NCBI GenBank assembly: GCA_027687465.1
Contig: JAQCQR010000005.1
Span: forward strand, 70,277-134,276
Direction: 5' to 3'
Length of the DNA stretch: 64,000 nt
Source of the DNA: Coriobacteriaceae bacterium AF08-21
Lineage (GTDB): Bacteria > Actinomycetota > Coriobacteriia > Coriobacteriales > Coriobacteriaceae
Positions 15,919 to 27,429 of the stretch are shown here, in pieces. The position numbers and the translations under genes are program-made. The notes under the pieces are model-generated. The model ran no database searches. It saw only the letters and a list, made by a program, of their open reading frames with translations, and had not been told where the DNA came from. The stretch's first letter is position 1, and each line of letters starts with the position of its first letter.

Positions 15919-18687
15919 TTACAGCAGTTCGCCGTGGCGGGCGATGTAGCGGCGCTTGGCCAGCTGGGTGAGTGCGATGTAGGCGGCGACGATGCTGACG
16001 AGCAGCGCGAAGAAGCTCGGCGGCAGCGGCATGAGGTCTAGCGCATCGGCGATGGGGCTTGCCGGCAGCCAGGTGACGAGTACCAGACCCAGCACGGTGA
16101 GAGCGCACAGTGCCGGCGCGGCGTGGTCGCGCGCGCTCGGCAGGCGCGGGGAGCGCAGCATGTGGATCACGAGCGTCTGCGACCACATGGACTCGACAAA
16201 CCAACCGCTCTGGAAGAGCGCCGTAAAGGCCGCCATGCCTGCGACGTCGCCTATAGCGGCAAGCTCTGCCCAGCTTGCGCCCACGGCGGCGGGGCACACC
16301 ACAAAGAAGAGCGCGGCGAAAGTCGCGATATCAAACAGTGAGCTCACGGGGCCCAGCTCGAGCATAAAGCCCTTGATGGACGCGGCGTCCCAAGCACGCG
16401 GACGGGCAGTCCAGGCGTCGTCGACGGTGTCCCACGGCAGCGCGATGCACACGATCTCGTAGACCAGCGACAGCAGCACCAACTGCAGAGCGCTCATGGG
16501 CAAGAATGGCAAGAACAGGCTCGCGACGGTCACGGATAGCACGTTGCCAAAGTTGGAGCTCACCGTGGTCTTGAGGTACTTGAGCAGGTTGCCGTAGGTG
16601 CGGCGGCCTTCGATGATGCCGCGCTCGAGCACGCCCAGGTCTTTCTGGAGCAAGATGATATCGGCGGATTCCTTGGCGATGTCGACGGCCGAATCGACCG
16701 AGATGCCGCAGTCGCTCGCACGCATGGCGGCGGCGTCGTTGATGCCGTCGCCCATAAAGCCCACGGTGTGGTCGAGCAGCTCACGCATGACGCGCACCAG
16801 ACGCGCCTTCTGCAGCGGCGAGAGCTTGGCGAAGAGGTGGGTGTTCTCGGCGCGTTCGGCAAGCTCGGCGTCGTCGAGCGCATCGATCTCGGAGCCGAGC
16901 AAGACGTTGCTCGCGTCGATGCCGATCTGCTCGCAAACGGTGGCGGCGACACGGTCGTTGTCGCCGGTCAGAACCTTGACCGCCACGCCCTTGGCTTCGA
17001 GGGTAGCGACGGCGCCCGCGGCACTTGCTTTGGGCGGATCGAGGAAGGCCAAAAAGCCCATCAGCACCATGTCGCACTCGTCAGCGATGCCAAACTCGCC
17101 CACGCAGCGCGGATTGGTCTTCTGCGCCACGGCAATCACGCGCAGGCCCTCGGCGTTGAGCCCGGCGACCTGCTTGCGAATCTGGGCGAGCTTGTCTTCG
17201 GTGAGCGGCTGGGCGGCGCCATCGACCTCGATAAAGGAGCAGATCTCGAGCATTTCCTCGGCAGCTCCCTTGGTAACCATCTGGGTTTTGCCCTGGGCGT
17301 CGGCGACAACGACGCTCAGGTGACGGCGCGAGAAATCGAAGGGCACCTCGTCGATCTTGGTATAGCGGTCGCGCAGGCTCTGGCCCAGCATGGAGCCGGG
17401 TGCTGTGGCCGAGGGCGTCACGTCGGCGCGGTCGATGACGGCCAGGTCGATAAGGTTCTTGAGGCCGGTCTGGAAGAAGCTGTTCAAAAACGCATGGCGC
17501 AGTACGCGCACGTCCTCGTTGCCGTCGGTGTTGAGGTAGCGCTCGAGCACGATGCGGTCTTCGGTGAGGGTGCCGGTCTTGTCGCAGCACAGGACGTCCA
17601 TCGCGCCGAGGTTTTGGATCGCCGGCAGTTCCTTGACGATAACCTGGCGACGGGCGAGGTCCTTGGCGCCCTGCGACAGGCTCGTGGTCACGATGACGGG
17701 AAGCATCTGCGGCGTGATGCCCACGGCCACGCTCGTGGCGAATAGCAGCGCGTCGATGACGTTGCCCTTGGTGGCGGCGTTGATGGCAAAGACGGCCGGC
17801 GCCATAACGAGCATGAGGCGTACGAGCAGCATGGAGACGCTCGAGACGCCGCGGTCAAACGCGCTCTTCTCGCCGTGCCCGTTGAGCATCTTGGCGATGC
17901 CGCCCAGGTAGGTGTCCGAGCCGGTGGCAACGACAAGCGCCATGGCGGTGCCGTTTTGCACGGAGGTGCCGGTAAAGACGATGTTCTTGCAGGCGGAGAG
18001 TGGCAGCGCGGAGCCGTTGGCACCCTCGACGACCGCGGCGGAAGCGGTCTTCTCGACGGCGTTGCTCTCGCCGGTGAGTGCGGACTCGATCACAAACAGA
18101 TCGCGCGCGGTGATGATACGGGCGTCGGCCGGCACCATATCGCCGGCAGAGAGGCGGATCACATCGCCGGGGACGAGCTCGTCGAAGGGGATCTCGAGGC
18201 GCTCGCCGTCGCGCAGAGCGCAGCAGGTGCTGGAGACCAGGTCCTTGAGGGCCTCGGCCGCATTGCCGCTGCGGGCTTCCTGGATAAACTTCATGCCGCC
18301 CGATACCAGCAGCATGATGCCGATGACGATGACCGTGGAGGGGTCGCGCTGCGGCTCGGGCACGGCGAGCACGTCGATATAGAGCGAGACCAGTGCGAGC
18401 GCGGCGAGGATGCCGGCGAAGGGATCGATGAATGCGTCGGCGATGCGGCGGGCGAGCGTCTTGGTCGGCGCCTCGATGGTGTTGGGGCCGACTGCGCTCA
18501 GGCGCTCGGCGGCGTGCTCGGCGGTGAGTCCGCCAGCCGTGGCGTCGAGCAGCACGAGGGCGTCCTCGGCGCTATGGGTGGCGGCGAATATGGTGTTCTT
18601 GGACAGGCCGGCGTGAGCGGCAGGGCGCGCCGTGCGGCGGCGCTTGGAGATAGCTTCGAGTACCGTGGCGGTTTTGAGCATCAGCAT
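15919..18687 (-). CDS. mgtA: Magnesium-translocating P-type ATPase (MgtA/MgtB type)
   Basis: 922 residues, the usual length for this family. Visible are the actuator motif TGES (205-208), the membrane motif MLPVIVTTSL (about 328-337) characteristic of type IIIB pumps, phosphorylation site DKTGTLT (Asp369), KVLTGDND and the hinge GDGINDAAAM. A hydrophobic C-terminal block completes the fold. It imports Mg2+ across the cytoplasmic membrane using ATP. The ATG at 18687 follows AAGGAGG at good spacing. Upstream lie a family-C palindrome and a small reading frame with its own strong ribosome site, suggesting leader control; no M-box riboswitch was recognised. Confidence 0.93.
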   Translation of the reverse strand: MLMLKTATVLEAISKRRRTARPAAHAGLSKNTIFAATHSAEDALVLLDATAGGLTAEHAAERLSAVGPNTIEAPTKTLARRIADAFIDPFAGILAALALVSLYIDVLAVPEPQRDPSTVIVIGIMLLVSGGMKFIQEARSGNAAEALKDLVSSTCCALRDGERLEIPFDELVPGDVIRLSAGDMVPADARIITARDLFVIESALTGESNAVEKTASAAVVEGANGSALPLSACKNIVFTGTSVQNGTAMALVVATGSDTYLGGIAKMLNGHGEKSAFDRGVSSVSMLLVRLMLVMAPAVFAINAATKGNVIDALLFATSVAVGITPQMLPVIVTTSLSQGAKDLARRQVIVKELPAIQNLGAMDVLCCDKTGTLTEDRIVLERYLNTDGNEDVRVLRHAFLNSFFQTGLKNLIDLAVIDRADVTPSATAPGSMLGQSLRDRYTKIDEVPFDFSRRHLSVVVADAQGKTQMVTKGAAEEMLEICSFIEVDGAAQPLTEDKLAQIRKQVAGLNAEGLRVIAVAQKTNPRCVGEFGIADECDMVLMGFLAFLDPPKASAAGAVATLEAKGVAVKVLTGDNDRVAATVCEQIGIDASNVLLGSEIDALDDAELAERAENTHLFAKLSPLQKARLVRVMRELLDHTVGFMGDGINDAAAMRASDCGISVDSAVDIAKESADIILLQKDLGVLERGIIEGRRTYGNLLKYLKTTVSSNFGNVLSVTVASLFLPFLPMSALQLVLLSLVYEIVCIALPWDTVDDAWTARPRAWDAASIKGFMLELGPVSSLFDIATFAALFFVVCPAAVGASWAELAAIGDVAGMAAFTALFQSGWFVESMWSQTLVIHMLRSPRLPSARDHAAPALCALTVLGLVLVTWLPASPIADALDLMPLPPSFFALLVSIVAAYIALTQLAKRRYIARHGELL

Positions 18688-18772
18688 AGGGTCCTCCTTG
18701 TTGAAGGGAGTTAGCGTACGTGTCGTATGTGCTTCAAAAAACCTAGATGTCGCTCACGTCATGCTCGCGAGC

Positions 18773-18808
18773 TACCACAAAGGGGACGGGCACCTTTGTG
18801 GTGGTTTT
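18773..18808. repeat. Family C palindrome in the Mg2+ ATPase leader
   Basis: TACCACAAAGG and CCTTTGTGGT pair around GGACGGGCA. It lies between the small leader frame and the ATPase start. Confidence 0.88.
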
Positions 18809-18827
18809 GACGGTCGGCTGTTGGCGC

Positions 18828-18899
18828 TTATGCGTGTGCGGAATCCTCGCGGCGTGCCGAGGGCGACATGCAGGTTTTTCGACTATGACTGCCTTCCAT
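18828..18899 (-). CDS. Candidate 23-residue leader peptide ahead of the Mg2+ ATPase
   Basis: A 24-codon frame (MEGSHSRKTCMSPSARREDS then AHA and TAA) begins 6 nt after AAGGAGGT, as strong a ribosome site as any in the window. It ends 140 nt before the ATPase start on the same strand, with a family-C hairpin between. Leader peptides that sense translation or Mg2+ (such as MgtL) precede some Mg2+ transporter genes. This one is not rich in Pro or acidic residues, so the mechanism would differ. It may be fortuitous; expression is untested. Confidence 0.4.
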   Translation of the reverse strand: MEGSHSRKTCMSPSARREDSAHA

Positions 18900-19123
18900 G
18901 GCACACCTCCTTAAGGCCGGGCGCGATGCGCTTCAGGTATCACGTACCCGTTACAATCCGCCCGTATTCTTGATGAGGGGGTTTGTCGTGTCAACCCCTT
19001 TGTTTGGAAAACCATTGCCCCTGACAAAGCCTTTACAGAATGCCGAGGCCCCAAAGCGCGCCCGCAACGCGCCCTGCCTGCGCTAAACTGGAAGGCACGT
19101 ACGCGATTACGAGAGGAGCCCGC

Positions 19124-19804
19124 ATGGAGGCTTACAAGCAAGAGTTCATCAAGTTCATGGTTGAGTCCGACGTTCTTAAATTCGGCAGCTTTACGCTCAA
19201 GAGCGGCCGTCAGTCCCCGTTCTTTATGAACGCCGGCGCCTATGTGACGGGCTATCAGCTCAAGAAGCTGGGCGAGTATTACGCCCAGGCCATCCACGAT
19301 AACTTTGGCGACGACTTTGACGTGCTGTTTGGACCGGCCTACAAGGGTATTCCGCTGGCCGTCGTGACCGCAATTGCCTACCACGAGCTGTACGGCAAGG
19401 AGGTCAAGTACTGCTGCGATCGCAAGGAGGCCAAGGACCACGGCGCCGACAAGGGCAACCTGCTGGGCTACGAGCCCCAGGACGGCGACCGCGTGGTCAT
19501 GGTCGAGGACGTCACCACCAGCGGTAAGTCCATCGACGAGACCTATCCCAAGGTCAAGGCTGCTGCCGATGTCGAGATCAAGGGCCTCATCGTGTCCCTC
19601 AACCGCATGGAGGTCGGCAAGGGTGGCGTGACCACCGCGCAGAAGGAGATCGAGGCCAAGTACGGTTTCCCCGTCGCGAGCATCGTCTCCATGGCCGAGG
19701 TCGTCGAGACCCTCTACAACCACGAGATCGACGGCAAAGTCGTCATCGACGACGAGCTCAAGGCCGCTATCGACGCCTATTACGAGCAGTACGGAGCTCG
19801 TTAG
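19124..19804 (+). CDS. pyrE: Orotate phosphoribosyltransferase
   Basis: 226 residues. It makes orotidine 5'-phosphate from orotate and PRPP in pyrimidine synthesis in the cytoplasm. The PRPP-binding signature is VVMVEDVTTSGKSI, and LKFGSFTLKSGRQSPFFMNAG near the N-terminus is typical of the longer PyrE branch. The ATG is preceded by GAGAGGAG; an upstream in-frame extension has no such site and is not protein-like. It is a lone gene here, without other pyr genes. A complex nested hairpin begins right at its stop codon and probably acts as its transcript end. Confidence 0.95.
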   Translation: MEAYKQEFIKFMVESDVLKFGSFTLKSGRQSPFFMNAGAYVTGYQLKKLGEYYAQAIHDNFGDDFDVLFGPAYKGIPLAVVTAIAYHELYGKEVKYCCDRKEAKDHGADKGNLLGYEPQDGDRVVMVEDVTTSGKSIDETYPKVKAAADVEIKGLIVSLNRMEVGKGGVTTAQKEIEAKYGFPVASIVSMAEVVETLYNHEIDGKVVIDDELKAAIDAYYEQYGAR

Positions 19805-19950
19805 TTACGGCGTTTTACCAAACGCCGTAACTGCTCGACGCTGCGCGGGCCGCATTTGGACAATCTGACGTTCAACTTCAAGGGCGCGACCAGAAGGTCA
19901 GCGCCCTTTCGTTTCACGTCACCTTGTCTCAAATGCGGCCCGCTCGCTGT
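19804..19950. repeat. Nested-hairpin element E, copy 1
   Basis: A first hairpin (19804-19831) is followed by TGCTCGACGCTGCGCGGGC. Outer arms (about 19840-19863 and 19924-19950) enclose an inner hairpin with GGGCGC-GACC-AGAA-GGTC-a-GCGCCC (19880-19909). A second copy at 28765 has the same plan but different, compensating arm sequences. Confidence 0.85.
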
Positions 19951-20196
19951 CGTTGCCAAAACATCGGCGTTGCTGGGCCGGCACTTGGGGACGTTCCTTT
20001 TCTGCCGGCACCTGGGGACACTCCTGATGTGGTCGTTGGGGACGTTCTTAAATGACTACTCAGGATGAGCGTCCAAAAATCCGCGCTCGTTCGATTGGCG
20101 CATGTCTACGCAGCGTAGGTTGTCGAGCCTGGCCTTCAAATGGATACTGACTGTCGAACCGGTTCACTCCATTTCTTCAATTTGATTGGACAGCCC
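19805..20196. other. Gene-free stretch with element E and TGGGGAC words
   Basis: Beyond element E it contains CACTTGGGGACGTTCC/TTTCTGCCGGCA with GGGGACACTCC (19978-20031), a short family-A arm (20035-20060) and a GTCCAAAAATCC word. No gene is seen. Confidence 0.65.
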
Positions 20197-20817
20197 ATGA
20201 ACCAGACACGGCAAACCAATGCCTCCCATACTTTTTTGGCAGCGCATGCCATCAAGCAGCTGTGCGAAGAGCGCGGCCTCACCCAGCGCGTCCTGGCGGA
20301 AAGCCTTGGCGTGACCGATAAAGCCGTCAGCAAGTGGGAATCCGGCCGCGGCCTTCCCGACATTTCCCTCGTTGAGCCTTTGGCCCAGAGACTCGGCATA
20401 AGCGTGGCTGAGCTTTTGGCTGGTGACATTCGGGCCAACGCCAACCGTGCAGGCAATATGCTCAAAGGCGTCTTTTACGTTTGCCCTATCTGCGGAAACG
20501 TTGTGCACGCGCTCGGAGAAGGCAGCTTTAGCTGCTGTGGCTCCACGATGTTTCCCCAGGAGGCCGAAGAGCCGGACGCGGACCACGCCTTTTCCATCGA
20601 GCGCATCGAGGACGATTGGTACGTCACGCTCGATCATCCCATGACCAAGGATCACTACATTAGCTTTGTGGCATATGCGACTATGGACGGCATCTGCTTT
20701 AAGAAGCTCTATCCAGAGCAATCGGTGCAGCCGCGCTTCCATATTACCGGGCGCGGCAGGATATATCTTTACTGCAACCAACACGGACTCTTTACGTCGC
20801 TGACGCCTCGCAAATAA
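20197..20817 (+). CDS. XRE helix-turn-helix fused to a desulfoferrodoxin-type superoxide reductase
   Basis: 206 residues. About 14-75 is an XRE domain (LTQRVLAESLGVTDKAVSKWE). About 90-120 is a desulforedoxin-like Fe(Cys)4 site: Cys96, Cys99, Cys113, Cys114 in CPICG...CCGSTM. About 128-200 is a superoxide-reductase domain with all five iron ligands in place: His130, His147 (DHPM), His153 (DHYI), Cys193 and His196 (CNQHG). It could sense or detoxify superoxide in an anaerobe while binding DNA; HTH-Dx-SOR proteins are a known minority class. An in-frame ATG 57 nt upstream is possible; the chosen one has GGA at about -9. No partner gene adjoins. Confidence 0.85.
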   Translation: MNQTRQTNASHTFLAAHAIKQLCEERGLTQRVLAESLGVTDKAVSKWESGRGLPDISLVEPLAQRLGISVAELLAGDIRANANRAGNMLKGVFYVCPICGNVVHALGEGSFSCCGSTMFPQEAEEPDADHAFSIERIEDDWYVTLDHPMTKDHYISFVAYATMDGICFKKLYPEQSVQPRFHITGRGRIYLYCNQHGLFTSLTPRK

Positions 20818-20863
20818 CGGCTGTCTATCCGCCCTCCTCATGCGTTCCCGGGGGACCCAAAAT

Positions 20864-20927
20864 GAGCGTGGATAATCTCCCGGTTTTGGCCTGTGTGCGG
20901 GCTCAAAATGGGAGATTATCCACGCTC
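20864..20927. repeat. Family B hairpin with compensatory change
   Basis: GAGCGTGGATAATCTCCC pairs with GGGAGATTATCCACGCTC. Relative to other copies an A-T pair has become C-G on both arms. Flanked by GTCCGAAAATCCACGCTCG. Confidence 0.9.
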
Positions 20928-20960
20928 GTTAGGCTAGTGTCCGAAAATCCACGCTCGTCG

Positions 20961-21815
20961 CTACTTAAGCCCGGGCAGGCGGGTGTAGGGAAACGAGCGC
21001 TCTAGGAACTCGGAGCAGCGGGCATAATCTTTGGCAAAGTAGCTGCTATAGAGCGAATCGAGTACGTATTGCACGGCGATATGGCTGGCGAATTGCGTGA
21101 TGCGGTGCGTCATGCTCTCGTGGTCGCTTACCGTGAGATAGGCGGCAAAGCCGGGGTGAATGCGGGCACAGTACGGCGTGCCGATGACGATGACCGGGAC
21201 ATGTCGACTGCTAAGGATCGGCAAGATCTCCTTGAGGTTGGGGGCAAGGCCGCTGTAGGAGATGATGATTGCCACATGGTCGGGACCCGAGGCGAGCGCC
21301 GTGCGCACCTGCGCCTCGACGCTGTCGTGGCACGTCGCGCTTTTGCCGGCGGAAAGCAGGCGATCGCGGAACATTCCCGCTGGATACAGGTTATGCGAGC
21401 CCGTGTAGATGTCCACGGTGCCGGCGCGCATGATGAGCTTGGCGGCGTGGTCGAGCTGTGCAGGGTCGAGCAGCTCCTGCGTTTCGGCCAAGGTGGTCTG
21501 GTAGAGCCCCTCCATGCGCTCCATCACCTGCGCAGGGGTGGAGGTGGCATCGAAGGGAAAGTTGATGTCCACGTCGCGCCGGTTGCCCGCCTCGGTCGCC
21601 TGGCGGATGAGCTCGACCTTGAGGTCTTTGAATCCCTCGAGGCCGAGCTTTTTGCAAAAGCGGTGCACGCTCGCGACCGAAACGTTGGCGCACGCGGCAA
21701 ATTCCTTAATGGAAAGCCCGTGCACATCCTCGCCCATGGCGAGGGCCGTTCGCCCAAGTTGTTGCTCGGTGGGGGTGAGGCTTTTGCCCTGCGTGATCTT
21801 TCGCCTGATATCCAT
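20961..21815 (-). CDS. RpiR/MurR-family transcriptional regulator
   Basis: 284 residues. The N-terminal winged-helix HTH (about 1-75) includes LSIKEFAACANVSVASVHRFCKKLGLEGFKDLKVEL, the RpiR signature. A C-terminal SIS domain (about 120-250) binds phosphosugars (GSHNLYPAGMF; IIISYSG). It is expected to respond to a sugar phosphate and control nearby catabolic genes. It lies 166 bp downstream of the large glycosidase on the same strand and starts after AGGAG. The target could be the glycosidase or the PTS genes, but no operator could be assigned. Confidence 0.92.
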   Translation of the reverse strand: MDIRRKITQGKSLTPTEQQLGRTALAMGEDVHGLSIKEFAACANVSVASVHRFCKKLGLEGFKDLKVELIRQATEAGNRRDVDINFPFDATSTPAQVMERMEGLYQTTLAETQELLDPAQLDHAAKLIMRAGTVDIYTGSHNLYPAGMFRDRLLSAGKSATCHDSVEAQVRTALASGPDHVAIIISYSGLAPNLKEILPILSSRHVPVIVIGTPYCARIHPGFAAYLTVSDHESMTHRITQFASHIAVQYVLDSLYSSYFAKDYARCSEFLERSFPYTRLPGLK

Positions 21816-21904
21816 ATGGCTCCTATGCGTTTGCGTCGCGATAAACCAATCATAGCGATAAATAAAACGTTCGGCTTGGCTGGGAGTTTTGGTCCGCTGG
21901 TCTA

Positions 21905-21935
21905 TGAACGACGGACCGCTCGACGCTGTGCGGGC
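21905..21935. repeat. Partial copy of the element-E core word
   Basis: CGGACCGCTCGACGCTGTGC and GGGCTC follow each other here, matching the linker of element E. Lies between the RpiR gene and the glycosidase gene. Confidence 0.5.
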
Positions 21936-21981
21936 TCAACATAGGGGCGCTGTCCTTGTTGGGCCGTTTGTGCCCGGGGCG

Positions 21982-24573
21982 TTACCCGAGCACGCGTACG
22001 GGCCCCAAGAGGCCGCTGGGATCGGAGGGCTCGGTCATGCCGAACATGTCGGGGACGGCGTGGTCGAGGGTGTTGATGATGTCAACCGTAAGCGCGTGCT
22101 CACCGGCCAAAAGCGCGCCGGCCTCAAAGCGGTAAGGCGGACAGATGCGTGTGCCGAGGGATTTGCCGTCGAGGGTGACGGTTGCGGTCTCAAAGACCTC
22201 CCCAAGGTCGATGACGGTGCGGCTGGCCGCTTCGCCCAGGACAAAGGAAGCCCGGTAGCGGAATGTGCCGGCCTTGCCGGGGAACTCGGCCGAGGAAAGG
22301 TCGTGCAGGTCTGCAAGCTCAACAGACTCGCCAAAGGCATCGGTGCCAGGGGCAGAGAAGGCAACCGCCCAGGGCCCGTCGACGCATGTGGCTTCGTCTT
22401 CGGCGGTTGCCACAGCAACGGAACCTGTAGCCCCAAGGACCACGATGCAGCTCTCGTAGGGAGCCAGCTCGAGCGTGCCGTCAAAGGCGGCGGGCTCGGT
22501 GCCGTTGAGCAGATCGAGGCGCGCGCCTGCAACGGGTGTGCCGTCGGCAAGCGCAATCTGAGTGGAGATACCCTGCTTGGGATGCTCGTTGACGAGCATC
22601 AGATAGGTCTCGCCCGCCCGCTCGTAGCGCAGTGCGCGCAGCCAGGGCTGGGGCTCGGCGCAAACCACGGTCTGCATGCCGGTGTTGGCAAGTGTGTCTG
22701 CGAGCTCGGTGGTCGCCAGGAGCTTGATGCCGGCGACCGCGGCTGCATCCAGGGAGGCAAAGCCCTCGCGACCTGCAGTGTCACCGTCGTAGCGCTTGTT
22801 CGGCAACTCATCCAGCGCGTACACGGCAACACCTGCGGCTGCGGCACGCGCGGCAAAGTCGAGCACGGCTTCGCCGACAAACTCGGCTCCGGGCATCACC
22901 AGGCAGCGGTATGCCTGGCCGTTCACGCTAAAGCCGCTACCGTCTGCGGCAATTTCAACGGCATAGCGCCCTGCGTCCTCAAATGCCTCTGCCGGCACGA
23001 TGTCAAAGTCGACCTGCGCGCGCATAAGCTCGGAGGCGGCATGCTGCATAAAGTTCGCCTCGCCTGCCCACTCGGCGTCCGCATGGTAGAGAAGCGCCAC
23101 CGGGGTCGTTGCGCGCCCGCCGCTCAGCAGGCTCGCCGTACGGTTCATGTAGCTCATAAGCTGCCCAAAGTGTGCAAACTGGGGGTTTTGGCCATGCGCA
23201 TAGAAATGCGGCGGGCAGTCCCAGTCGGGGAAGGCGGCCATGCTAAAGGCATGCGGCACAAACCAATTGACGCCGCGCACCAAAAAATGATCGGCGATCC
23301 ACTTCATCTCGCGTAGGCCTTCGTGCCATCCAAATGCGCCAAAGACCTCGGCCATGCAGCGCCCCTGCTTTTTGGGGTCGAGGTGTGCTGCCGAGGAGCC
23401 CAGCTTGGGCAGCACGTAGTTATAGAACTCGAGGTCCCACACGCCGCGTCCGTAGCTGTGAAGGCCGCGGTCCATGCCGGGTACCAGCTGGTTGATCACG
23501 ATGTCGACGCCCGCCATGTCCTGACCGCCCACGGCGCGGAAGTAGTGCCCGGCGCCCACGCCCAGGCGCGCGTGGCAGTCCTTGTCCTCGATAACGTGGC
23601 CGATGTACTGCACGCCGCGCGCGCGGCACCAGTCTCCGAGCTGGTCGCAGAAGCACTCCTTATAGAGGGTGCTCGCGATGTCCATATAGACGTGGCGTAC
23701 GTGCGCGCCGGCCGGCTCGCGGTCCCACAGGTGCGGGAGCTCGGCCAGGTAGCGCTCGCCCAGTGCCGCGCGCAGGCGACGCTCAAGCTCGGCCGACCAG
23801 GGTAGGGGCGCGGTGGCCTTGCCGATGAGCGTGTCCGAGATGCCATCGGGGCCCGTGGTGCCCTTCTCGTTGGCAAATCCGGGCTCATCGGAGAAAAAGC
23901 CCAAGATGGTCTTGCCAAACTCATCGCCCAGATGCTCAAAATGCGGCTCGTAGACAGCATCGATGAGCTGCGCCACCGAGGCGCGGTCGACCATATTGAT
24001 GTAGTCCTCGTTGTAGGAGGTCTTGCCGCTCGTGAACATCACGCATGCCTGCGTGAGGCCCGCAGGTGCATCGAAGACCAGGCGGCTGGGGTTGCCGTCT
24101 GCATCGTCGATTACTCGGTAAGCGACGTCGACGGGGCTGCCGTCCTGCATAAATGTCACGCCGTAGAAGCGCTCCGTTTTGTCGAGCATGTTGGCGAGCG
24201 CGATGCTCGCGGCGGACGTGGGGCCCACGATGTCGAACGTGCGGTGCGTGAGCACGATCTTGCGGAGCTCGGGCACGGCCTCCTTGACGGCGCCGTTGGC
24301 AAAGCCCGTGGGGAAGTGCGCGTCGTCCAAGATCCAGAGCTTAAGGCCCAGCTGCCTGCACTCGTCAATGACAAAGCGCAAGTCGCGCCACCAGCCCTCG
24401 CCGCAAAAATCGGGGTGTGGGCGGCTTTCGAGACAGACCTCGTGGATGTCGGCGCCGGCGATCTTTTCCAGATACTCGGCAATGGTCTTATGGCTCTCGC
24501 CCTTCATCCACAAAAACGGAAGCACGTGGTTGTCGTATGTGCCCTCGAGCACCTGCTGATAGTACGCGGTCAT
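21982..24573 (-). CDS. Large glycoside hydrolase (GH106-like, possible alpha-L-rhamnosidase)
   Basis: 863 residues. The N-terminal barrel has HVLPFLWMKGE, WILDDAHFPTGFANG and FFSDEPGF, patterns of large barrel glycosidases in the rhamnosidase-like group. The last ~150 residues form a galactose-binding-like beta-sandwich (FRYRASFVLGEAASRTVIDLG). No signal peptide is seen, so the substrate would be taken up first. The start follows AAGGAGGA; sequence upstream in the same frame is antisense to the next gene. It diverges from an AraC regulator that probably controls it. The family number is uncertain; glycosidase is likely. Confidence 0.75.
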   Translation of the reverse strand: MTAYYQQVLEGTYDNHVLPFLWMKGESHKTIAEYLEKIAGADIHEVCLESRPHPDFCGEGWWRDLRFVIDECRQLGLKLWILDDAHFPTGFANGAVKEAVPELRKIVLTHRTFDIVGPTSAASIALANMLDKTERFYGVTFMQDGSPVDVAYRVIDDADGNPSRLVFDAPAGLTQACVMFTSGKTSYNEDYINMVDRASVAQLIDAVYEPHFEHLGDEFGKTILGFFSDEPGFANEKGTTGPDGISDTLIGKATAPLPWSAELERRLRAALGERYLAELPHLWDREPAGAHVRHVYMDIASTLYKECFCDQLGDWCRARGVQYIGHVIEDKDCHARLGVGAGHYFRAVGGQDMAGVDIVINQLVPGMDRGLHSYGRGVWDLEFYNYVLPKLGSSAAHLDPKKQGRCMAEVFGAFGWHEGLREMKWIADHFLVRGVNWFVPHAFSMAAFPDWDCPPHFYAHGQNPQFAHFGQLMSYMNRTASLLSGGRATTPVALLYHADAEWAGEANFMQHAASELMRAQVDFDIVPAEAFEDAGRYAVEIAADGSGFSVNGQAYRCLVMPGAEFVGEAVLDFAARAAAAGVAVYALDELPNKRYDGDTAGREGFASLDAAAVAGIKLLATTELADTLANTGMQTVVCAEPQPWLRALRYERAGETYLMLVNEHPKQGISTQIALADGTPVAGARLDLLNGTEPAAFDGTLELAPYESCIVVLGATGSVAVATAEDEATCVDGPWAVAFSAPGTDAFGESVELADLHDLSSAEFPGKAGTFRYRASFVLGEAASRTVIDLGEVFETATVTLDGKSLGTRICPPYRFEAGALLAGEHALTVDIINTLDHAVPDMFGMTEPSDPSGLLGPVRVLG

Positions 24574-24687
24574 GGATCCTCCTTGGCTCGATCGATCTGC
24601 TGCATAGCACAGATTATGGACGCGTCGGCGCGTTCTGCTAATATCTGAATCACGACGAACTATGACCAAATCAACGATTGGCAAGCC
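24574..24687. promoter_or_regulatory. Divergent promoter region, glycosidase/AraC
   Basis: 114 bp between two divergent starts, the usual site for AraC-type control of a neighbouring gene. No confident operator was picked out. Confidence 0.5.
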
Positions 24688-27290
<2,603 letters not shown>

Positions 27291-27429
27291 TCGACAATAT
27301 GAGTGCCACCGGGGAAAGCGTTGGGATGGGCTCGCGATTCGAGTCCCCACCTTAGCATTTGAACCATTTGGCACTATAATCACCGTAGGCATGCGCACAA
27401 CGTTGCGCTTAATCAAGAGGAGAAAACGT

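Larger units (their letters stand above)
18688..19123. other. Divergent region between the Mg2+ ATPase and pyrE
   Basis: 436 bp holding a family-C palindrome and a candidate 23-codon leader on the minus strand. The pyrE side (18913-19110) shows no clear operator or riboswitch. Confidence 0.6.

Noticed and set aside
18688-18912. M-box riboswitch upstream of the Mg2+ ATPase
   Set aside because: I could not find the conserved multi-helix architecture; a small coding frame and a repeat fill the leader.
19804-19950. Element E as an integron attC site
   Set aside because: The ends do not fit the RYYYAAC/GTTRRRY core sites and no integrase is present.
27310-27355. tRNA-like 3' half (GATTCGAGTCCCCACC)
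   Set aside because: The T-loop word is there but no matching T-stem, anticodon arm or acceptor stem can be drawn; probably chance or a short fragment.
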